Shown here piece by piece: positions 10,220 through 21,371 of a DNA stretch of 64,000 nt (position 1 is the stretch's first letter; every line of letters starts with the position of its first letter). Below the pieces are notes generated by a model. The model was not told the DNA's origin, ran no database searches, and saw nothing but the letters and a program-made list of their open reading frames with translations. The translations under genes and the position numbers were made by a program. Source of the DNA: Petaurus breviceps papuanus (taxonomy: Eukaryota > Chordata > Mammalia > Diprotodontia > Petauridae); contig JAMXIF010001253.1 of the NCBI GenBank assembly GCA_028583685.1, positions 28,149,312 through 28,213,311 of the forward strand, read 5' to 3'.

Positions 10220-10500
10220 GTCATACCTTTACTGAGTTTCTTCTATATGCTAGGCCAGGGTGGGGAATCTGTGACCACATGTGGCCCTCTAGGTCCTCAA
10301 GTCTCAATCAAAGGATTCAGTCAAAGGGCCACATTTGAGGACCTAGAGGACTACATGTGGACACAGTTTCCCCACCCCTGTGCTAGGCATTATACTAAGC
10401 ACTGGGGATATGGTACCTGTTCTCAAGGAGCTCACAATCCAATGGGGGTAGATAATACATAAAAATAAGATGGAAAGGGAAGTGGAGGGAAGGAAGGAGG
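10220..10500 (-). mobile_element. L2-type LINE 3' end, interrupted by a hAT element
   Basis: On the plus strand it reads ACTGAGTTTCTTCTATATGC, then (after the insertion) ATACTAAGCACTGGGGATAT and TCAAGGAGCTCACAATCCAA. Removing 10256-10388 restores a continuous L2. Confidence 0.75.
10248..10388. mobile_element. 125-bp hAT-type miniature transposon with 8-bp duplication
   Basis: The body 10256-10380 starts CAGGGTGGGGAATCTGTG and ends in the inverted form CACAGTTTCCCCACCCCTG. The arms pair over about 45 bp, including CCTCTAGGTCCTCAA. The 8-bp repeat TGCTAGGC flanks it exactly (10248-10255, 10381-10388). An 8-bp duplication with CAGGGGTGG-like ends is the hAT signature. No transposase is encoded. 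Confidence 0.9.
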
Positions 10501-10784
10501 GAAATGATACCTGCAGCAGGAGACAAGATATAGTCCTGCAGCCAAATAGGAAATTGAGGTGACTGCCCTGGGCCCCTCCTCAAATGGAGAATCTGAGAGG
10601 AACTTTCTGGTGAATGTCCACCCTCCACCCTTTCCAACTAATCAGAGGCAGAAAGTTAATGAGGAGGTGTGAATCTCAGAATTGATATGATCTTGCAGGA
10701 ATATGAGTTTCTGGAGATAATGGTGAAATATACAGGTAAACATCCAGATGGGAAATGATTTTAATCTTTGTATTTTTTCCTGGC

Positions 10785-10794
10785 NNNNNNNNNN
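10785..10794. other. Assembly gap (10 N)
   Basis: Ten unknown bases stand here. A CORE-SINE begins at the right edge, so its missing part may lie in the gap. Confidence 1.
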
Positions 10795-10932
10795 GCTGCT
10801 CAGAGGTTTAGTGATTTGACTAGCCAGCGTAGATCAGGGGTGAGACTTGAATACAGGACTTCCTGACTCCAAGGCCAGTTGTCTATCTGATAAACCACAA
10901 TGTCCTAATAAATGTTTGTTGAATGAGTGTGA
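10795..10932 (-). mobile_element. CORE-SINE truncated by the gap, then an L2 3' scrap
   Basis: CAGAGGTTTAGTGATTTGAC and CAGGACTTCCTGACTCCAAG mark an antisense MIR-type element up to about 10905. It is followed by AATAAATGTTTGTTGAATGA, an L2-like 3' end on the plus strand. Confidence 0.65.
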
Positions 10933-11319
10933 TTTTTCCTTCATCCCTAGTGTACTTACTCCATTAAATAAAATTCAAATAAAATAAACACTACTCTTTA
11001 TACCCTCCCTAATTCAAACCAGTTTAATTGAATTATTATTACACATTTCTGTCAGTAGCAGTTAGGAACTTTGCTAGTGTTTGGAGGCCAGACTTACTAG
11101 ATATTCATTTTCATCCCATCTGCTAGTCAGTTAACACACAAGAAAGTCTGTTGAGCTGTTTTGTATTTTGGGGGGCGGGAAGAAGGGGGAGGAGTTGTTT
11201 TATTTTTTGTGGGCAAGGGGGAGGTTGGCATTGCCAACCTCTCTTGATCAAAAGGGCTTATTTAATGCCATTTCCCTTCCCAGAAACATACTAGCTCTAT
11301 TAATTTCATCACAGATGTT

Positions 11320-11515
11320 TCACAGAATATTAGAATCTAAAAGAACCAGAAAGATCATCTACTCCAGTCCCCTTGTTATGTAGCTGAGGAAAACAAATCC
11401 CACTATTGGGGTTAAGGAACTTGCCCACCCAAGGTCATAAAGCTAGTTAATGGCAGAGCCAGTATTAGGACCCAGGTCTCTTGGCTTCCAGTCCGGTGGC
11501 CTTCAACTCCTCATA
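11320..11515 (-). mobile_element. CORE-SINE (MIR type)
   Basis: The plus strand shows ATCATCTACTCCAGTCCCC, TAATGGCAGAGCCAGTATTA and CCCAGGTCTCTTGGCTTCCA in antisense order. Confidence 0.8.
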
Positions 11516-13139
11516 GGCTGTGCATTATTTCCTGGTTTGGATCAACTTAGAAATACAATAAGCAGAGTTTTCAAGTGGCATTTGATGACTTTTACTTCCT
11601 TTAGGACCAAAGGAGGACTTCGTAAAATGCCCAAGAGGACTGGGCTCATATTCCTTTAATAAAGAATGGCATGTTTTATATAGGAGACAAAAGTTCTGCA
11701 AGGAGTAAAGAGTGTCCTTGTTTGATCTGAATTTTACTTAGTGAGTAACACTAACCCTGCCTAACAATGCAAATAATCTAAAGTAGAGAAGGGGTGGAAG
11801 GAAAACTAAGGAGGAAAGTAAAGAAAAACATAGCAAAACACAGGTATTTCCCAAGAATGTCTCTCGCATTCATTCACTGGGAAGCTCTTTCTACAAAGTA
11901 ATAATTATGGATCATTACCTGTCTTCAAGACACTCTGGATAATAATTTCCAAATCTATAGATTTCAGCTTGGAGAGTCAGAGCTGTCACTGCTTCATTAC
12001 AATATAAAGTTTAATAACTTTTTCCAAAAATATTCAAGCTCATATTTCTTCTCCTCATAACGTGCTTAAACATGCCTGCCTGCCAAAAAGCTAAGGTCTT
12101 CCAGGATGGCTAGCACTTTCTTGCTTTGTTCTGATTAATTCATAGATTTGTCAGCAGAAGGAATTTGTAGTTGGCAAGCAAAATTCAAATTAGGTAGTTT
12201 CATTGTCAAATAAACTTAAACTCTATGGGGTAGGATGAAGAAGCAGTTGCATGCACTTTGGACCCAGATATGGGCATTTTTCCTGCCTATTATGCCAACA
12301 AAAGAGAAGAAAGAAAACTTAAACACTTCAGTTGTGTCATACCAAGCAATCAGGCCCTATCAGAAATTTTGGCACAACACATTAGATAAAGCCATTCAAG
12401 GAAATCACTTTTCAGTAAAGGTGAAAGTAAGAAAATTCCAAGCTTCAGTTTTTCTCCTGCAAACCCTAATGTGAATTTCTGCCAGAAAGCACTTGCACAA
12501 ACAAAACAGCTTACCAACACATGCAAAAAATTAGGCTCATTTCAAACAATTGAAATTTGTTTTCTTGCTGCCTTGAATTCATCAGCAAAGTGTAAAAAGA
12601 TCAGTTTTATGATGAGTACATGATGGATTGTATCAGAATGTTTTCATCCTCCTTATCCTCATTGTTTAAGACATCAAAGGAAGGCAACGAATGAAAATGT
12701 ATCTGTGAGATTTTTTCGATTGTGTTATTTCATAACGCACTTTGCAGACTATATGCTCATATACCTTTATCCAGATTTCACTGTTTCCTGTTAGCATTCT
12801 CATCCATTAAGCAGGAGTCCTCCTCCCCCAAGGGAAAAAAAATCAGCCTTGGTATATGACAAGGTTTGTCAATCTTTCAGAAATGGGAACCCAAGTTGCT
12901 GACTCCCTCTTCTTTTGGAATGCCAGGGCAGTGAGGTAAGGGCAGAGGAGGGGTACATGTCTTAGGTAGGGCCTTGGTAGGGCCTAGAGAAGTGTAGGTA
13001 TTGAGAAGTACATAAAGGATACTGGAAGATTGCCCTACCCAGAAACATCTCAACAACCCTCTTAGGGAAGGTTGAACCTGCTTATTTTATTTATTTTTTT
13101 ATTATACTGATGACATCATCATATAATAACATACCTGTC
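11516..13139. other. Repeat-poor unique stretch
   Basis: About 1.6 kb lacks any repeat I can recognise, which is unusual in this window. It is AT-rich with no long frame (the best is 79 codons at 12235-12474). It is the largest clean block in the first third of the window and a candidate place for conserved non-coding sequence. Confidence 0.45.
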
Positions 13140-13320
13140 ACCAATATCTCTTTTCCAATATTATTCCAATAATCTACTAATTGTTCTCCTTATTTCCAAT
13201 CTCTCCTCTCTCCAATCTCTCCTCCACGCTGCTACCCAAATAGTCTTCCTGATGCCCAGGCCTGACCACATCACACCCCAGCTTGAAAATCTCCAGTGGC
13301 TCCTCTATAGTGTTTCGCAA
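13140..13320 (+). mobile_element. L2-type LINE internal fragment
   Basis: Words typical of the L2 3' region appear in order: CTCCAATCTCTCCTCCACGC, TCTTCCTGATGCCCAGGC and AATCTCCAGTGGCTCC. Confidence 0.7.
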
Positions 13321-13380
13321 ACCTTAAAATGCCATATATATGGCAGCTATGATGATGATGGTGGTGATGGGAGACAGCAA
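13316..13380 (+). repeat. SINE tail with TGA/TGG triplet repeat
   Basis: CGCAAACCTTAAAATGCCAT resembles a Mar-1 3' tail and runs into GATGATGATGGTGGTGATGG. Confidence 0.6.
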
Positions 13381-13490
13381 TAACGGAGGGCTAGTATAGC
13401 CAGTAAGGTTTAACAGAAGAAGTAGAGTTTAAGCTGGACTCTGAAGTAAAGTTAAGACTTAAATAAGCTGAGAGGAATGGTAAGGACAAA

Positions 13491-13800
13491 GGCAACTAGA
13501 TGGCACAATATGGATGTAGTGCTTACCTTCTATACTATATTACTATACTATGACCTGAGTTCAAATCTTGCCTCAAATGCATACTAGCTCTGTGACTCTG
13601 GGTATGTCACTTAAACTTTTTCAACCTCAGTTTCCCCATCTGTAAAATGGAGGTCAATAATGCTTCATACTTACTTAATACATACAAAATACTTCACAAT
13701 GTTATAAGTATTAAATGAGATAATGTGTGTAAAGCCCTTTTGCAAACGTTAAAGAGCTATATGAATGCTAGCTATTTTTATTAATTATTATTATTATTTC
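13491..13800 (+). mobile_element. Near full-length CORE-SINE (Mar-1 type)
   Basis: The tRNA-like head (GGCAACTAGATGGCACAATA), the CORE (CCTCAGTTTCCCCATCTGTA) and the 3' tail (GAGCTATATGAATGCTAGC, ending in TTATTATTATT) are all present over about 310 bp. No clear target duplication is found. Confidence 0.88.
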
Positions 13801-13949
13801 AGCACAGGAAATAATATGACCAAAAGCATTATCAGTAGAATTTCGGTGTATTTAGAAAACAAAGAGGAGACCACTTTGACCAGATTAAAGTCCATGTGGT
13901 CAATCAGTTGGGAGAGGCCACAGCCTGCTTGTGCTGGTCTTCTTGTCAA

Positions 13950-14130
13950 TCAAAGTGTAATAAGTTTGGAATCAGAGGGCCTGGGTTCTAATTCCAGCCC
14001 TGCCACAGACTGGTCATGTGATCTTTGGCAAGGCATCTTTCTGGGCCTCAATTGTCTCATTTGTAAAATGAAAGAGATTGGAGGAAAGGACTCCTAAGGA
14101 CTTCTCAAGCTCCAAATAAATAATACTGGA
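13950..14130 (+). mobile_element. CORE-SINE (Mon-1 type)
   Basis: TTTGGAATCAGAGGGCCTGG, TGGTCATGTGATCTTTGGCA and CTCATTTGTAAAATGAAAGA appear in sense order, with a worn tail. Confidence 0.8.
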
Positions 14131-14149
14131 TCCTGAGTGTCTAGGATAC

Positions 14150-14762
14150 CCATTCTGTCCTTTCCACTGCCCTCTGCAGACTACTATTGCAATGTATAGG
14201 TTCCTGACTGGTCTCCCTACTCAGTTTCTCTTCCCTTACAAACTGATTCCAGCATAATCCTCCTGAAGCATTCTCTGATTATGTCTTTAAAATCCTTCAG
14301 TGGGCCCCCATTACCTACAGAATAGAGCTCAATCTTCTTAGCATGGCATATAAGGTCTTCCATTCTCTGACTCCAACCTGTCTTTCAAGCCTTATCTTCC
14401 ACTGTTTCTTTTCAAATACTGGTTCTAAAATTAAACCAAACTGGATTAGTCATCAGCTCCCCCAAATGTCCTGCCACTGTCTCCCTGAAATTCTTCTTGA
14501 CCTCCCCACCCCACCCCGAAGTAACCTCTGGCTCCTTTATACTCCTGTGGCATTTTATTTCTGCTTCTCCTATAGGAGTTTTAACATCTACTTTTATCAT
14601 AGTTATTTCCTTAATCTGTTTTAACTCCCATAGTAGACTATAAACTCTTTTAGGAGAGACTTTTATTCATCTTTGTATCCCCCTGCCCACAGTACCTAGC
14701 AAAGTGCCATATAGATAGATAGTAGATTGTTAATGAATATCTGTTAAATTGAATTGCATTCC
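14150..14762 (+). mobile_element. Long L2-type LINE 3' end
   Basis: It contains ACTATTGCAATGTATAGG, AAAATCCTTCAGTGGGCCCC, TTAGCATGGCATATAAGGTC and the terminal segment TAGACTATAAACTCTTTTAG followed by CCACAGTACCTAGCAAAGTG. It is one of the most complete L2 3' regions here. The two opposite small frames inside it (14343-14624, 14412-14600) are shadows. Confidence 0.85.
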
Positions 14763-15099
14763 CTAGGTAAAGGGAATGTGATTTAAATGGAGGAGTGAAG
14801 GAATAACTCTAGAGCCCAGGCATGAAGTACTGGTTACCTAGGAGGTGGAAGAAAGGAGCCTAGAAACAAGAGATGGGAAGGCACCAAAGACAAACACTGG
14901 CCTACTTTATGTGCAGATTGCCAAGCTGTGCTCTGTAACTTTCTCAGCTTCCAAGCTAGGCTGACTTTACCCTCTTCCCCCTCCAGGTGAGACAAGCACA
15001 CTAGGATCCCATTGTAGAGGAGCTCCATCATTACAAGTACTCTAGTTGGAGATCCTTGAGTTCACCTTCTCTAGGAACCTTGTGGCTCCTCTGGTGGGA

Positions 15100-15298
15100 T
15101 TCTAAAATCATAAATTCAGAACTGGAAAAGACCTCACAGTCTATCTAATCCCCCTCTGATTTTACAGAGGAGGAAACCAAAGCCCAGGGAGTTTAACTGA
15201 TTTGCTACCTAGCATCAGAGCAGGGGGGCCTTTGGACCCAGACTCTCAGATTCTAGAATCAGTGTTCTTCTTCTACCTCCCACTATTGCACACTGCCT
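15100..15298 (-). mobile_element. CORE-SINE (MIR type)
   Basis: The plus strand shows AAATTCAGAACTGGAAAAGA, TTTTACAGAGGAGGAAACCA and CTAGAATCAGTGTTCTTC. Confidence 0.8.
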
Positions 15299-15611
15299 CC
15301 CCAGAAGTCCATGTAGTGACAGTAAGTGAAGAGAACTTCTATTTCCCATCTTCCCCTAAGCCTCAGATCAGATTAGAATATTTTTATATAAATATACACT
15401 GATATAAATGAAGTTTTCCTTTGCCTAGTCAATGTACTTATTAATAACAACAAAAATTAGTAGTAATGATAAGAATAATATGGCAACTTGTCCCAGTACC
15501 ATTTCTATTTGAAATATATGGGAAAAGATAAGACAATAAGAAGGATGCATACATATAAATACATATGTGTGTATATGTATTTCTATATCACTTCAAACCC
15601 TATGGGGCATT

Positions 15612-15990
15612 TTTTTCACAGGCATTTATTGAACCCCTTTTCTATGCCAAACACTGTGACACCAGAGATACACAGACACCAATGAAACAGTCTCTGTCTT
15701 CAGAGAGCTTAAATATTATTAGGAGGAAAAATAATGTGTACATGGAAAAGTAAAATTAAAATGTATGCATAGTAAATATAAAGACATTGCTTGGGGTATG
15801 GGAGGGCCCTAGCAACTGAGAAGATCAGGACAGACATCCTGTAGATTAGAGTTGAGCTAGACCTTAAAGGAACTTCTGATTCTGAGGCAGGGGTGAGGAG
15901 CAAGTAAATTCCAGGCACCAAGGATGGCCTTTACAAAGGCACAGAGATGGGGGATGGAGTGGAATGTGAAGAGAAAAGGAAGGAATTATT
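15612..15990 (-). mobile_element. L2-type LINE 3' region
   Basis: It begins GCATTTATTGAACCCCTTTT and continues with CTGTCTTCAGAGAGCTTAAA, AGAGTTGAGCTAGACCTTAA and TTACAAAGGCACAGAGATGG, all typical of antisense L2. Confidence 0.8.
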
Positions 15991-16839
15991 ATTCTATTCT
16001 AGGTTTCAGGAGCCCAGTTGACCTTCCCTAGTCACCCGGCTGGCAATTGTCTAAGCAAAGACTGAAATTTTAGCTTGGATTTCAAGAGCTTACAGAAAAT
16101 TTGAGCTGTTACTTTAGAGGTCCATCCATTACAGAACTACCTTACCCCACTAACTCAAAGACAGAATTCTGGAAAGTACAAAGGATGCTACCATTGTTAG
16201 AATGTATCCTTATCCTGCACAGGTTTGTAACTGGAACATCCTACTGACAGACATAAATAATTTTTCTTTTAAAAGACAATTTTAAATTCAATAAAAGAGC
16301 TTCCACCATATTCCTCCAACTAAGCTATTTATTTATCCAAGTTTCTTCCCCAGTTTCCAAGCGGTGAAAAGAACACATTCTTACAATTCATCAGTTACCT
16401 TGGCTCAGAAAGCCTTTAAAACACTTGGTGGCATATGCTGGTCATTAGCACTGCTTTATCCTCACTTAGTCCGATCAGACTGTGTCCCCCTCCCCCACTG
16501 CTTTCTCCCCCTCCCTCTCCGAGCAAACTTTTTCTCCATCCTTACCCACCCCATTCCAGACCAGTGTTTGGGCCCTGGGCTCAAGGTTACAGAACATCAA
16601 CAGGGATGAGGTTGGCAGGAGACTGGTATAGGGAAAGAAAGAGGAAATGGCTTAATTCTTTCTTTCAGAAGTAATATTTGTGGTTTAACAGCCCTTCTTT
16701 CAGAAACAAGAAAGACCTAGGAAAGAAGACAGCCAAGGACAAAACAGAAAACAACAGCAACCAGAAAGGCAGAAAACAGAAATTTGCTGTGAGGAAAAAA
16801 AACAGATAGGGAACAAAAGGTTAAGAGAAAACAATCCCC
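15991..16839. other. Unique DNA, pyrimidine-rich in part
   Basis: No repeat or gene is recognised. A CT-rich tract runs near 16478-16560, and an A-rich stretch near 16740-16830. Confidence 0.4.
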
Positions 16840-16930
16840 ATGATTACATCATGTTGGCAGCTAAACACTTCTGTAAGCCAATCATTTCTGTCTCTATTTA
16901 ACTCCTCAGACAAACAAGCCTGAGAGGCAT
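16840..16930 (+). promoter_or_regulatory. Weak promoter-like motif arrangement
   Basis: A bZIP-like word TGATTACATCATG precedes a CCAAT box (GCCAAT, 16877-16882) and a TATA-like CTATTTAACT (about 16894) at plausible spacing. There is no CpG island, and no transcript evidence can be read here, so this may be chance. Confidence 0.12.
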
Positions 16931-16987
16931 TTCTCCCCAAAGCCGAGATTTTCTGTTTAACTCGGGTGTCTAAATGACAAAAGACTC

Positions 16988-17165
16988 CATCCAACCTTTA
17001 AAGCTGGAAGGAAACCCAGAGGCCATTGAGTCCAACTCCTTCATTTTCTAGATAGAGAAACTGATGCTCAGAGAGATTACGGGCCTTGTGTACACAGCTA
17101 CAGAGTTACAGAAGTGGGATTTAAGCACAGGTCCTCTGACTCCTGATCTTTCCACACATACCACA
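16988..17165 (-). mobile_element. CORE-SINE (MIR type)
   Basis: Recognised by AAACCCAGAGGCCATTGAGT, TAGATAGAGAAACTGATGCT and CACAGGTCCTCTGACTCCTG. Confidence 0.82.
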
Positions 17166-17514
17166 CAATCACTCAGGTGCAGTAATGAAGTTTCCCCACA
17201 ATGGACCCGATTCCCTCTCCCCTGTCCCAGTTCCACCCACTCTCCCACGAACACAAACATGTTCACCAAGCTTCCCATTTCAGAATTGCTGTAGGTAGGT
17301 AGGGGCCAGCAAATCTGTGAAAGGGCTTAATGCCTTTGTGCCTTCTTGTCTTCCCTTTGGTTCTTTTTCCAACATAACTCAACTATCCTCTGACTCCTCC
17401 TTAAAGGTTTTTTCTCTCTTCCAGCCCTTTCTAATATCCCCCAAGATATTGACTAATAATGGCTTAAGTTATTGTCCCTCCCAGGGATATCTACATTTCA
17501 GCAGGGGAAAGCCC

Positions 17515-17830
17515 TCAATCAATCAATTAATAAGCATTTATTAAGCATCCACTAAGTACCAGGCCCCAAGATAAGTATTAGGGATATAAAGGCAAAAAAA
17601 AACAACAACAAAAACAGTCCCTGCTTTCAAGATGCTCACAGATTAATGGAGGAGACAACATGTAAACAACTACATATAAATAAACTATAGACAAGATACA
17701 TTGGAAATAATCAAGAGAGGGATGGCACTAGAATTAAGGGGGAAAGCCTTCAAGACGCAGGTGAATTACTATTGGTAGAATTCCAGACAGCAAGGCAGAT
17801 GAAGGAAGGGGTAATCTGTGGTAGAGGGGC
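17515..17830 (-). mobile_element. L2-type LINE 3' end, marsupial-rich subtype
   Basis: ATAAGCATTTATTAAGCATC, then GAGGAGACAACATGTAAACA and ACATTGGAAATAATCAAGAG, then GGCACTAGAATTAAGGGGGA. This variant is better preserved than most L2 in the window. Confidence 0.82.
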
Positions 17831-18051
17831 TTCCCAGAGCCCTCCTCCCACTCCCAAATCATATTAAATAAGCAAGTAGCCTACTCTTCCAACGATTGGT
17901 GCCCAGACTGTGTTAATCTCTGAGAATGAAGAGTCAGAGGGATTTTTGTAATTTTTGATCTCATGAGAGAAATTATCTTTCCTCATGATGGCGGCAGGAT
18001 TCTGCTGCCAGCTGTCAATTACTTTTAAGGTTATATTTGTAGCAAGGCTTT

Positions 18052-18247
18052 ATCGTAGCATCGCAGATAAAAATCTGAAAGACACCCCAACGGTCACCTA
18101 GCCCAACCCTTTCACTTTATATATGATAAGGGAAGTTAAATAGCTTGCCCAAATTCATACCAATAATAAGCTTAAGAGGCAGGATTTGAACCTTGGGACT
18201 TAGACTCCAGAGCCAGTGTTTCTTTCCATTCTTCCACTCTGCCACCT
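18052..18247 (-). mobile_element. CORE-SINE (MIR type)
   Basis: The plus strand shows CACCTAGCCCAACCCTTTCA, TTAAATAGCTTGCCCAAATT and GGATTTGAACCTTGGGACTT. Confidence 0.75.
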
Positions 18248-19084
18248 TAATTTGCTTCAGGGACCTTGGGGTTTCTCAGTGTGGGTAAAGAAAACTACAT
18301 TTTAAGAGATGACCTTGGGGAAGTAATTTGGACAGAAAAGAAATTCATCACCCTGGTGACCCATCCTCTAGGGGTATCTCTCGACTTCTTCAGTCTGGTC
18401 CTTAGGCAGCAGACGCACAGTCCATTGCTAGGCTCTATTTAAAGTCTCACCCTTTTGATAGGACATGCCAGAGCTTAGGCCCCATTGGCTCAGCCTTTAA
18501 GGTGCAGGGCCATTGCCACTCCACAAGGACTTTAATAGTAGAAAAGCATAATGCATTGCCAACAATACTAGAGGAGATGAATTGGGATTTCTCATAGATT
18601 CTGGTCATCCTTTGACAGGAAAAGATAATATATTGAGTGGAAATGTATTTACCATCTGTGTTCAGAATAAGGTCCCGAAGAATTTCTCTTTCTGTTGGGA
18701 AGTTAGGTTTATAAAGATTGTCCTTTAAATTACATTTGGCAGCAATAAAGTAATGCACTATAGTTCCACCATAGAGTAGATGGCAATCTTATCTTCCCTC
18801 TTCTTGGAAATATCCCTTCCTCCCATCCTTCATAGTCTTCTGTTATTACTTCTTTGCAAGTGACTTTCCTCTTCCTGAACAGAATGGAACTTTTGGACTC
18901 TTTCCTCTTAGACCTCCTGATCCCTCCCATCATCATGTGTTTCCAGTGAAATCTAACTTATTTTGTTCATTATATCAGTACTTAGTTAGCTGACCTATCC
19001 AGTCCTCTGTCATCCTGCTTATAGGAGTCATAGTTATTACCTTCCTTGAAGTTGGATTAAGAGAAATTTCTTAAAGGTTTGTAA
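18248..19084. other. Unique DNA
   Basis: Only short frames occur (103 codons on the minus strand at 18447-18758, with no recognisable domain). No repeat family is recognised. Confidence 0.4.
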
Positions 19085-19195
19085 GCTGCACAAGAGAGAT
19101 TCCCCTGTGTCTTATCTAAATTTTTTACTTCCCCTTGTCCCTAGCACAGGGTCTAAAAAAAACAAAAACAAGGCTAAATAAATGTTTGATGAGTA
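19085..19195 (+). mobile_element. Worn L2 3' end
   Basis: AAGCTGCACAAGAGAGATTC, then CCCTAGCACAGGGTC and AATAAATGTTTGATGAGTAA follow the order of an L2 terminus, with an A-rich interruption. Confidence 0.5.
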
Positions 19196-19220
19196 AATAA
19201 AGAATGGAAGGAAGATGTTT

Positions 19221-19290
19221 ATTATTCTCTCTCTCCCCCCCATATGTATATATGTATGTATGCATATATATATATAATATATATATTCCC
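19221..19290. repeat. TATG/TA simple repeat
   Basis: Alternating TATG and TA units follow a short CT/C run. Confidence 0.85.
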
Positions 19291-19300
19291 ACCTAGAACT

Positions 19301-19378
19301 AGGGTTCTTGACCTTTTTTGTGTCATGGATTCTTTTGACAATCCAGTTAAGTCTATGGATTTCTCAAGGAAAAAAATA

Positions 19379-19429
<51 letters not shown>

Positions 19430-19552
19430 AACAGACAGAAAGAGAAATGTGTAGAATAAAATGCAAAGGATTTCAAAAGAAACCAATCATATTAAAATTT
19501 TATTACCAAAACTTTTTTTTAAAGTTTCATTGACCATAGATTAAGAACACCT
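19301..19552. mobile_element. Inverted-ended repeat (GGTTCTTAACC type) with internal microsatellite
   Basis: The left end AGGGTTCTTGACC and the right end, read in reverse, AGGTGTTCTTAATC, form short inverted termini. The interior (GGATTCTTTTGACAATCCAG; AATAAAATGCAAAGGATTTC) matches copies at 21012 and 60267 on the opposite strand. A TG, AG, ACAG compound microsatellite expanded at 19379-19440. It is probably a non-autonomous DNA transposon. Confidence 0.65.
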
Positions 19553-19557
19553 ACTAT

Positions 19558-19830
19558 ATAGTGTTTGCGGCAGCTAGGTGTCATTGTGGTAGAGCACTGA
19601 GCTTGGAGTCAGGAAGACTTATTTTACTGAGTTCAAATCCAAACTCAGACACTTATTAGCTCTATGACCCTACACAAGTCACTTAACCCTGTTTGCCTCA
19701 ATTTCCTCATCTGTAAAATGAGCTGGAGAAGGAAATGACAAACTGCTCCAGTATCTTTGCCAAGAAAACCCCAAAATGGGGTCACAACGAATTGGAGCAA
19801 ACTGAAAGGACTCAACAAATAATAGTGTTT
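19558..19830 (+). mobile_element. Long-form tRNA-head SINE with target duplication
   Basis: The head is GGCAGCTAGGTGTCATTGTG and the end is ACTGAAAGGACTCAACAAAT. ATAGTGTTT flanks it at 19558-19566 and 19822-19830. It inserted just outside the preceding inverted-ended repeat. Confidence 0.9.
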
Positions 19831-20239
19831 ACATGATATTGCAAACTCAGAGAAGTCAAACCCTAACAAAAGTCTCTATATGATTGTATCAGTACATGCA
19901 GAGCATAGAGAATTTTTTTTCAGATATAAAACAGGTTTTATTTAGCCCATCAACAACAACAACAAATATTGCAGAACAAGCTCATACTTGAGCTCCTCAA
20001 TAGTCAGGCTATCATTTTGAGTTCTAAAAACTGGCTTATGATCTGGACAGAATTATCAAGGAAATATTGGACTAGTTTCACAACCTGCATGAAGCTTTTC
20101 CTAACAGCCTAAGCCGACTGTAATCCACCCCTCCTCTGAACTAAAGGAAATTTATTGTTTCTGCTGTTTATCTGATACTTCAGGGAGCTTGTGATCTCAT
20201 CAATGTGAGCCATTGGTTTCAATTGTAAACAATCCATGT
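19831..20239. other. Unique DNA
   Basis: AT-rich with a T run near 19913. Nothing is recognised. Confidence 0.4.
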
Positions 20240-20322
20240 CCTCAAGTCAAATCAACATATATTTATTAAAAACACTTATGAGGTTCAAAGCACCATGCTG
20301 GGGACTGTGAGATGATCATGAT

Positions 20323-20633
20323 GACGCTAGCTGACATTTATATAACACTTGCTATGTGCCAGACATGCAGAGTATGTATATAAAGAGTTATTTTTTGCTT
20401 TTTTGCTACATACTTTACAATTATTATCTCATTTGATCCTCACAACAACCCTGGGAGGTAGGTACTATTATTATCTCCATTTTATAGATGAGGAAACTGA
20501 GGCAGAAAGAGGTTAAGTGACTTGCCTATGGCCACACAGCTAGTTAAATGCTTGAAGCTAAATTTGAACTCAGTTCTTTCTGACTCCAGACCCAGTGCTT
20601 TATCTATTGCACCACCTAGGTGCCTCAGACGCT
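20323..20633 (-). mobile_element. Full-length CORE-SINE (Mar-1 type) with short duplication
   Basis: It runs from the tail (AGCTGACATTTATATAACAC) through CORE (ATAGATGAGGAAACTGAGGC) to the head, CACCACCTAGGTGCCTC when read with its start at 20610. GACGCT lies on both sides (20323-20328, 20628-20633). Confidence 0.88.
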
Positions 20634-21011
20634 TAGTAATACAAGACCAAAATGAGACCTGTGTTCTTGGAGACTACATTCTTGGAGCTGTGGAGGGTGA
20701 GGGAGTGGCAATATAATATGGATATAGATAAGTAAAGTCAAAATATAGTCCAGCAACCAAAATGTCCATATATGAAAGCAACAATAACTTACACAAAGTA
20801 TATATGATGTAATTTAAAGAGAGAGTGAATATAAATGGGAAGGGGGGAGGAGTTAGGAGGGAGGGAGAAGGGGATCAGGAAAGGTCTTCTGTAGGAGGTA
20901 ACATGGTGAGGTAGGCTTTAAAGAGAGCTAGGAGTTCTCAGAAGTAGAAACAAGCTCGATTTGGGTCTGGGTACTCTGACTTAGAAGAGCAGGCAAACAT
21001 TAAAGCAAGAG

Positions 21012-21132
21012 TTCTTAACCTGAGGTCCATGAATTTTTTTAAACATATTTTGGCAACAAAATTTCAATACACCTTATTTCCTTTGTAATCCTTTGTATTT
21101 AATTTTGTGTCCTCAAAAAGATTATTTGAGAC
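21012..21132. mobile_element. Second copy of the GGTTCTTAACC-type repeat, truncated
   Basis: TTCTTAACCTGAGGTCCATG is followed by CAAAATTTCAATACACC and TTTGTAATCCTTTGTATTTA. Only the first half is kept. Confidence 0.65.
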
Positions 21133-21371
21133 ATGAGGGACAATTTGTACAAGGACTAAGAGAAAAGAGGTGGATTGTCACTTAAAGGCAACAGATAGGA
21201 CTGTTTGAAAGGAACAGTGTTATTACCGGGAGAATATGGGTATTGAAGAATATTTCTGCACCAAGACTGGAAAGGTGGGTGGAAGCCAGAATACAAAATT
21301 CTTTAAATGCCAGACTTATGATGTTCTTCAATTTGGGGTCGATTTTACATCCAGGAGATTGTAGGCAACAG

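Larger units (their letters stand above)
20240..21371 (-). mobile_element. L2-type LINE 3' region split by two insertions
   Basis: Plus-strand order: ATATTTATTAAAAACACTTA, AAGCACCATGCTGGGGACTG; [CORE-SINE 20323-20633]; TACATTCTTGGAGCTGTGGA, GGAAAGGTCTTCTGTAGGAG; [inverted-ended repeat 21012-21132]; AAGACTGGAAAGGTGGGTGG and ATCCAGGAGATTGTAGGCAA. The parts are collinear with a single old L2. Confidence 0.7.
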
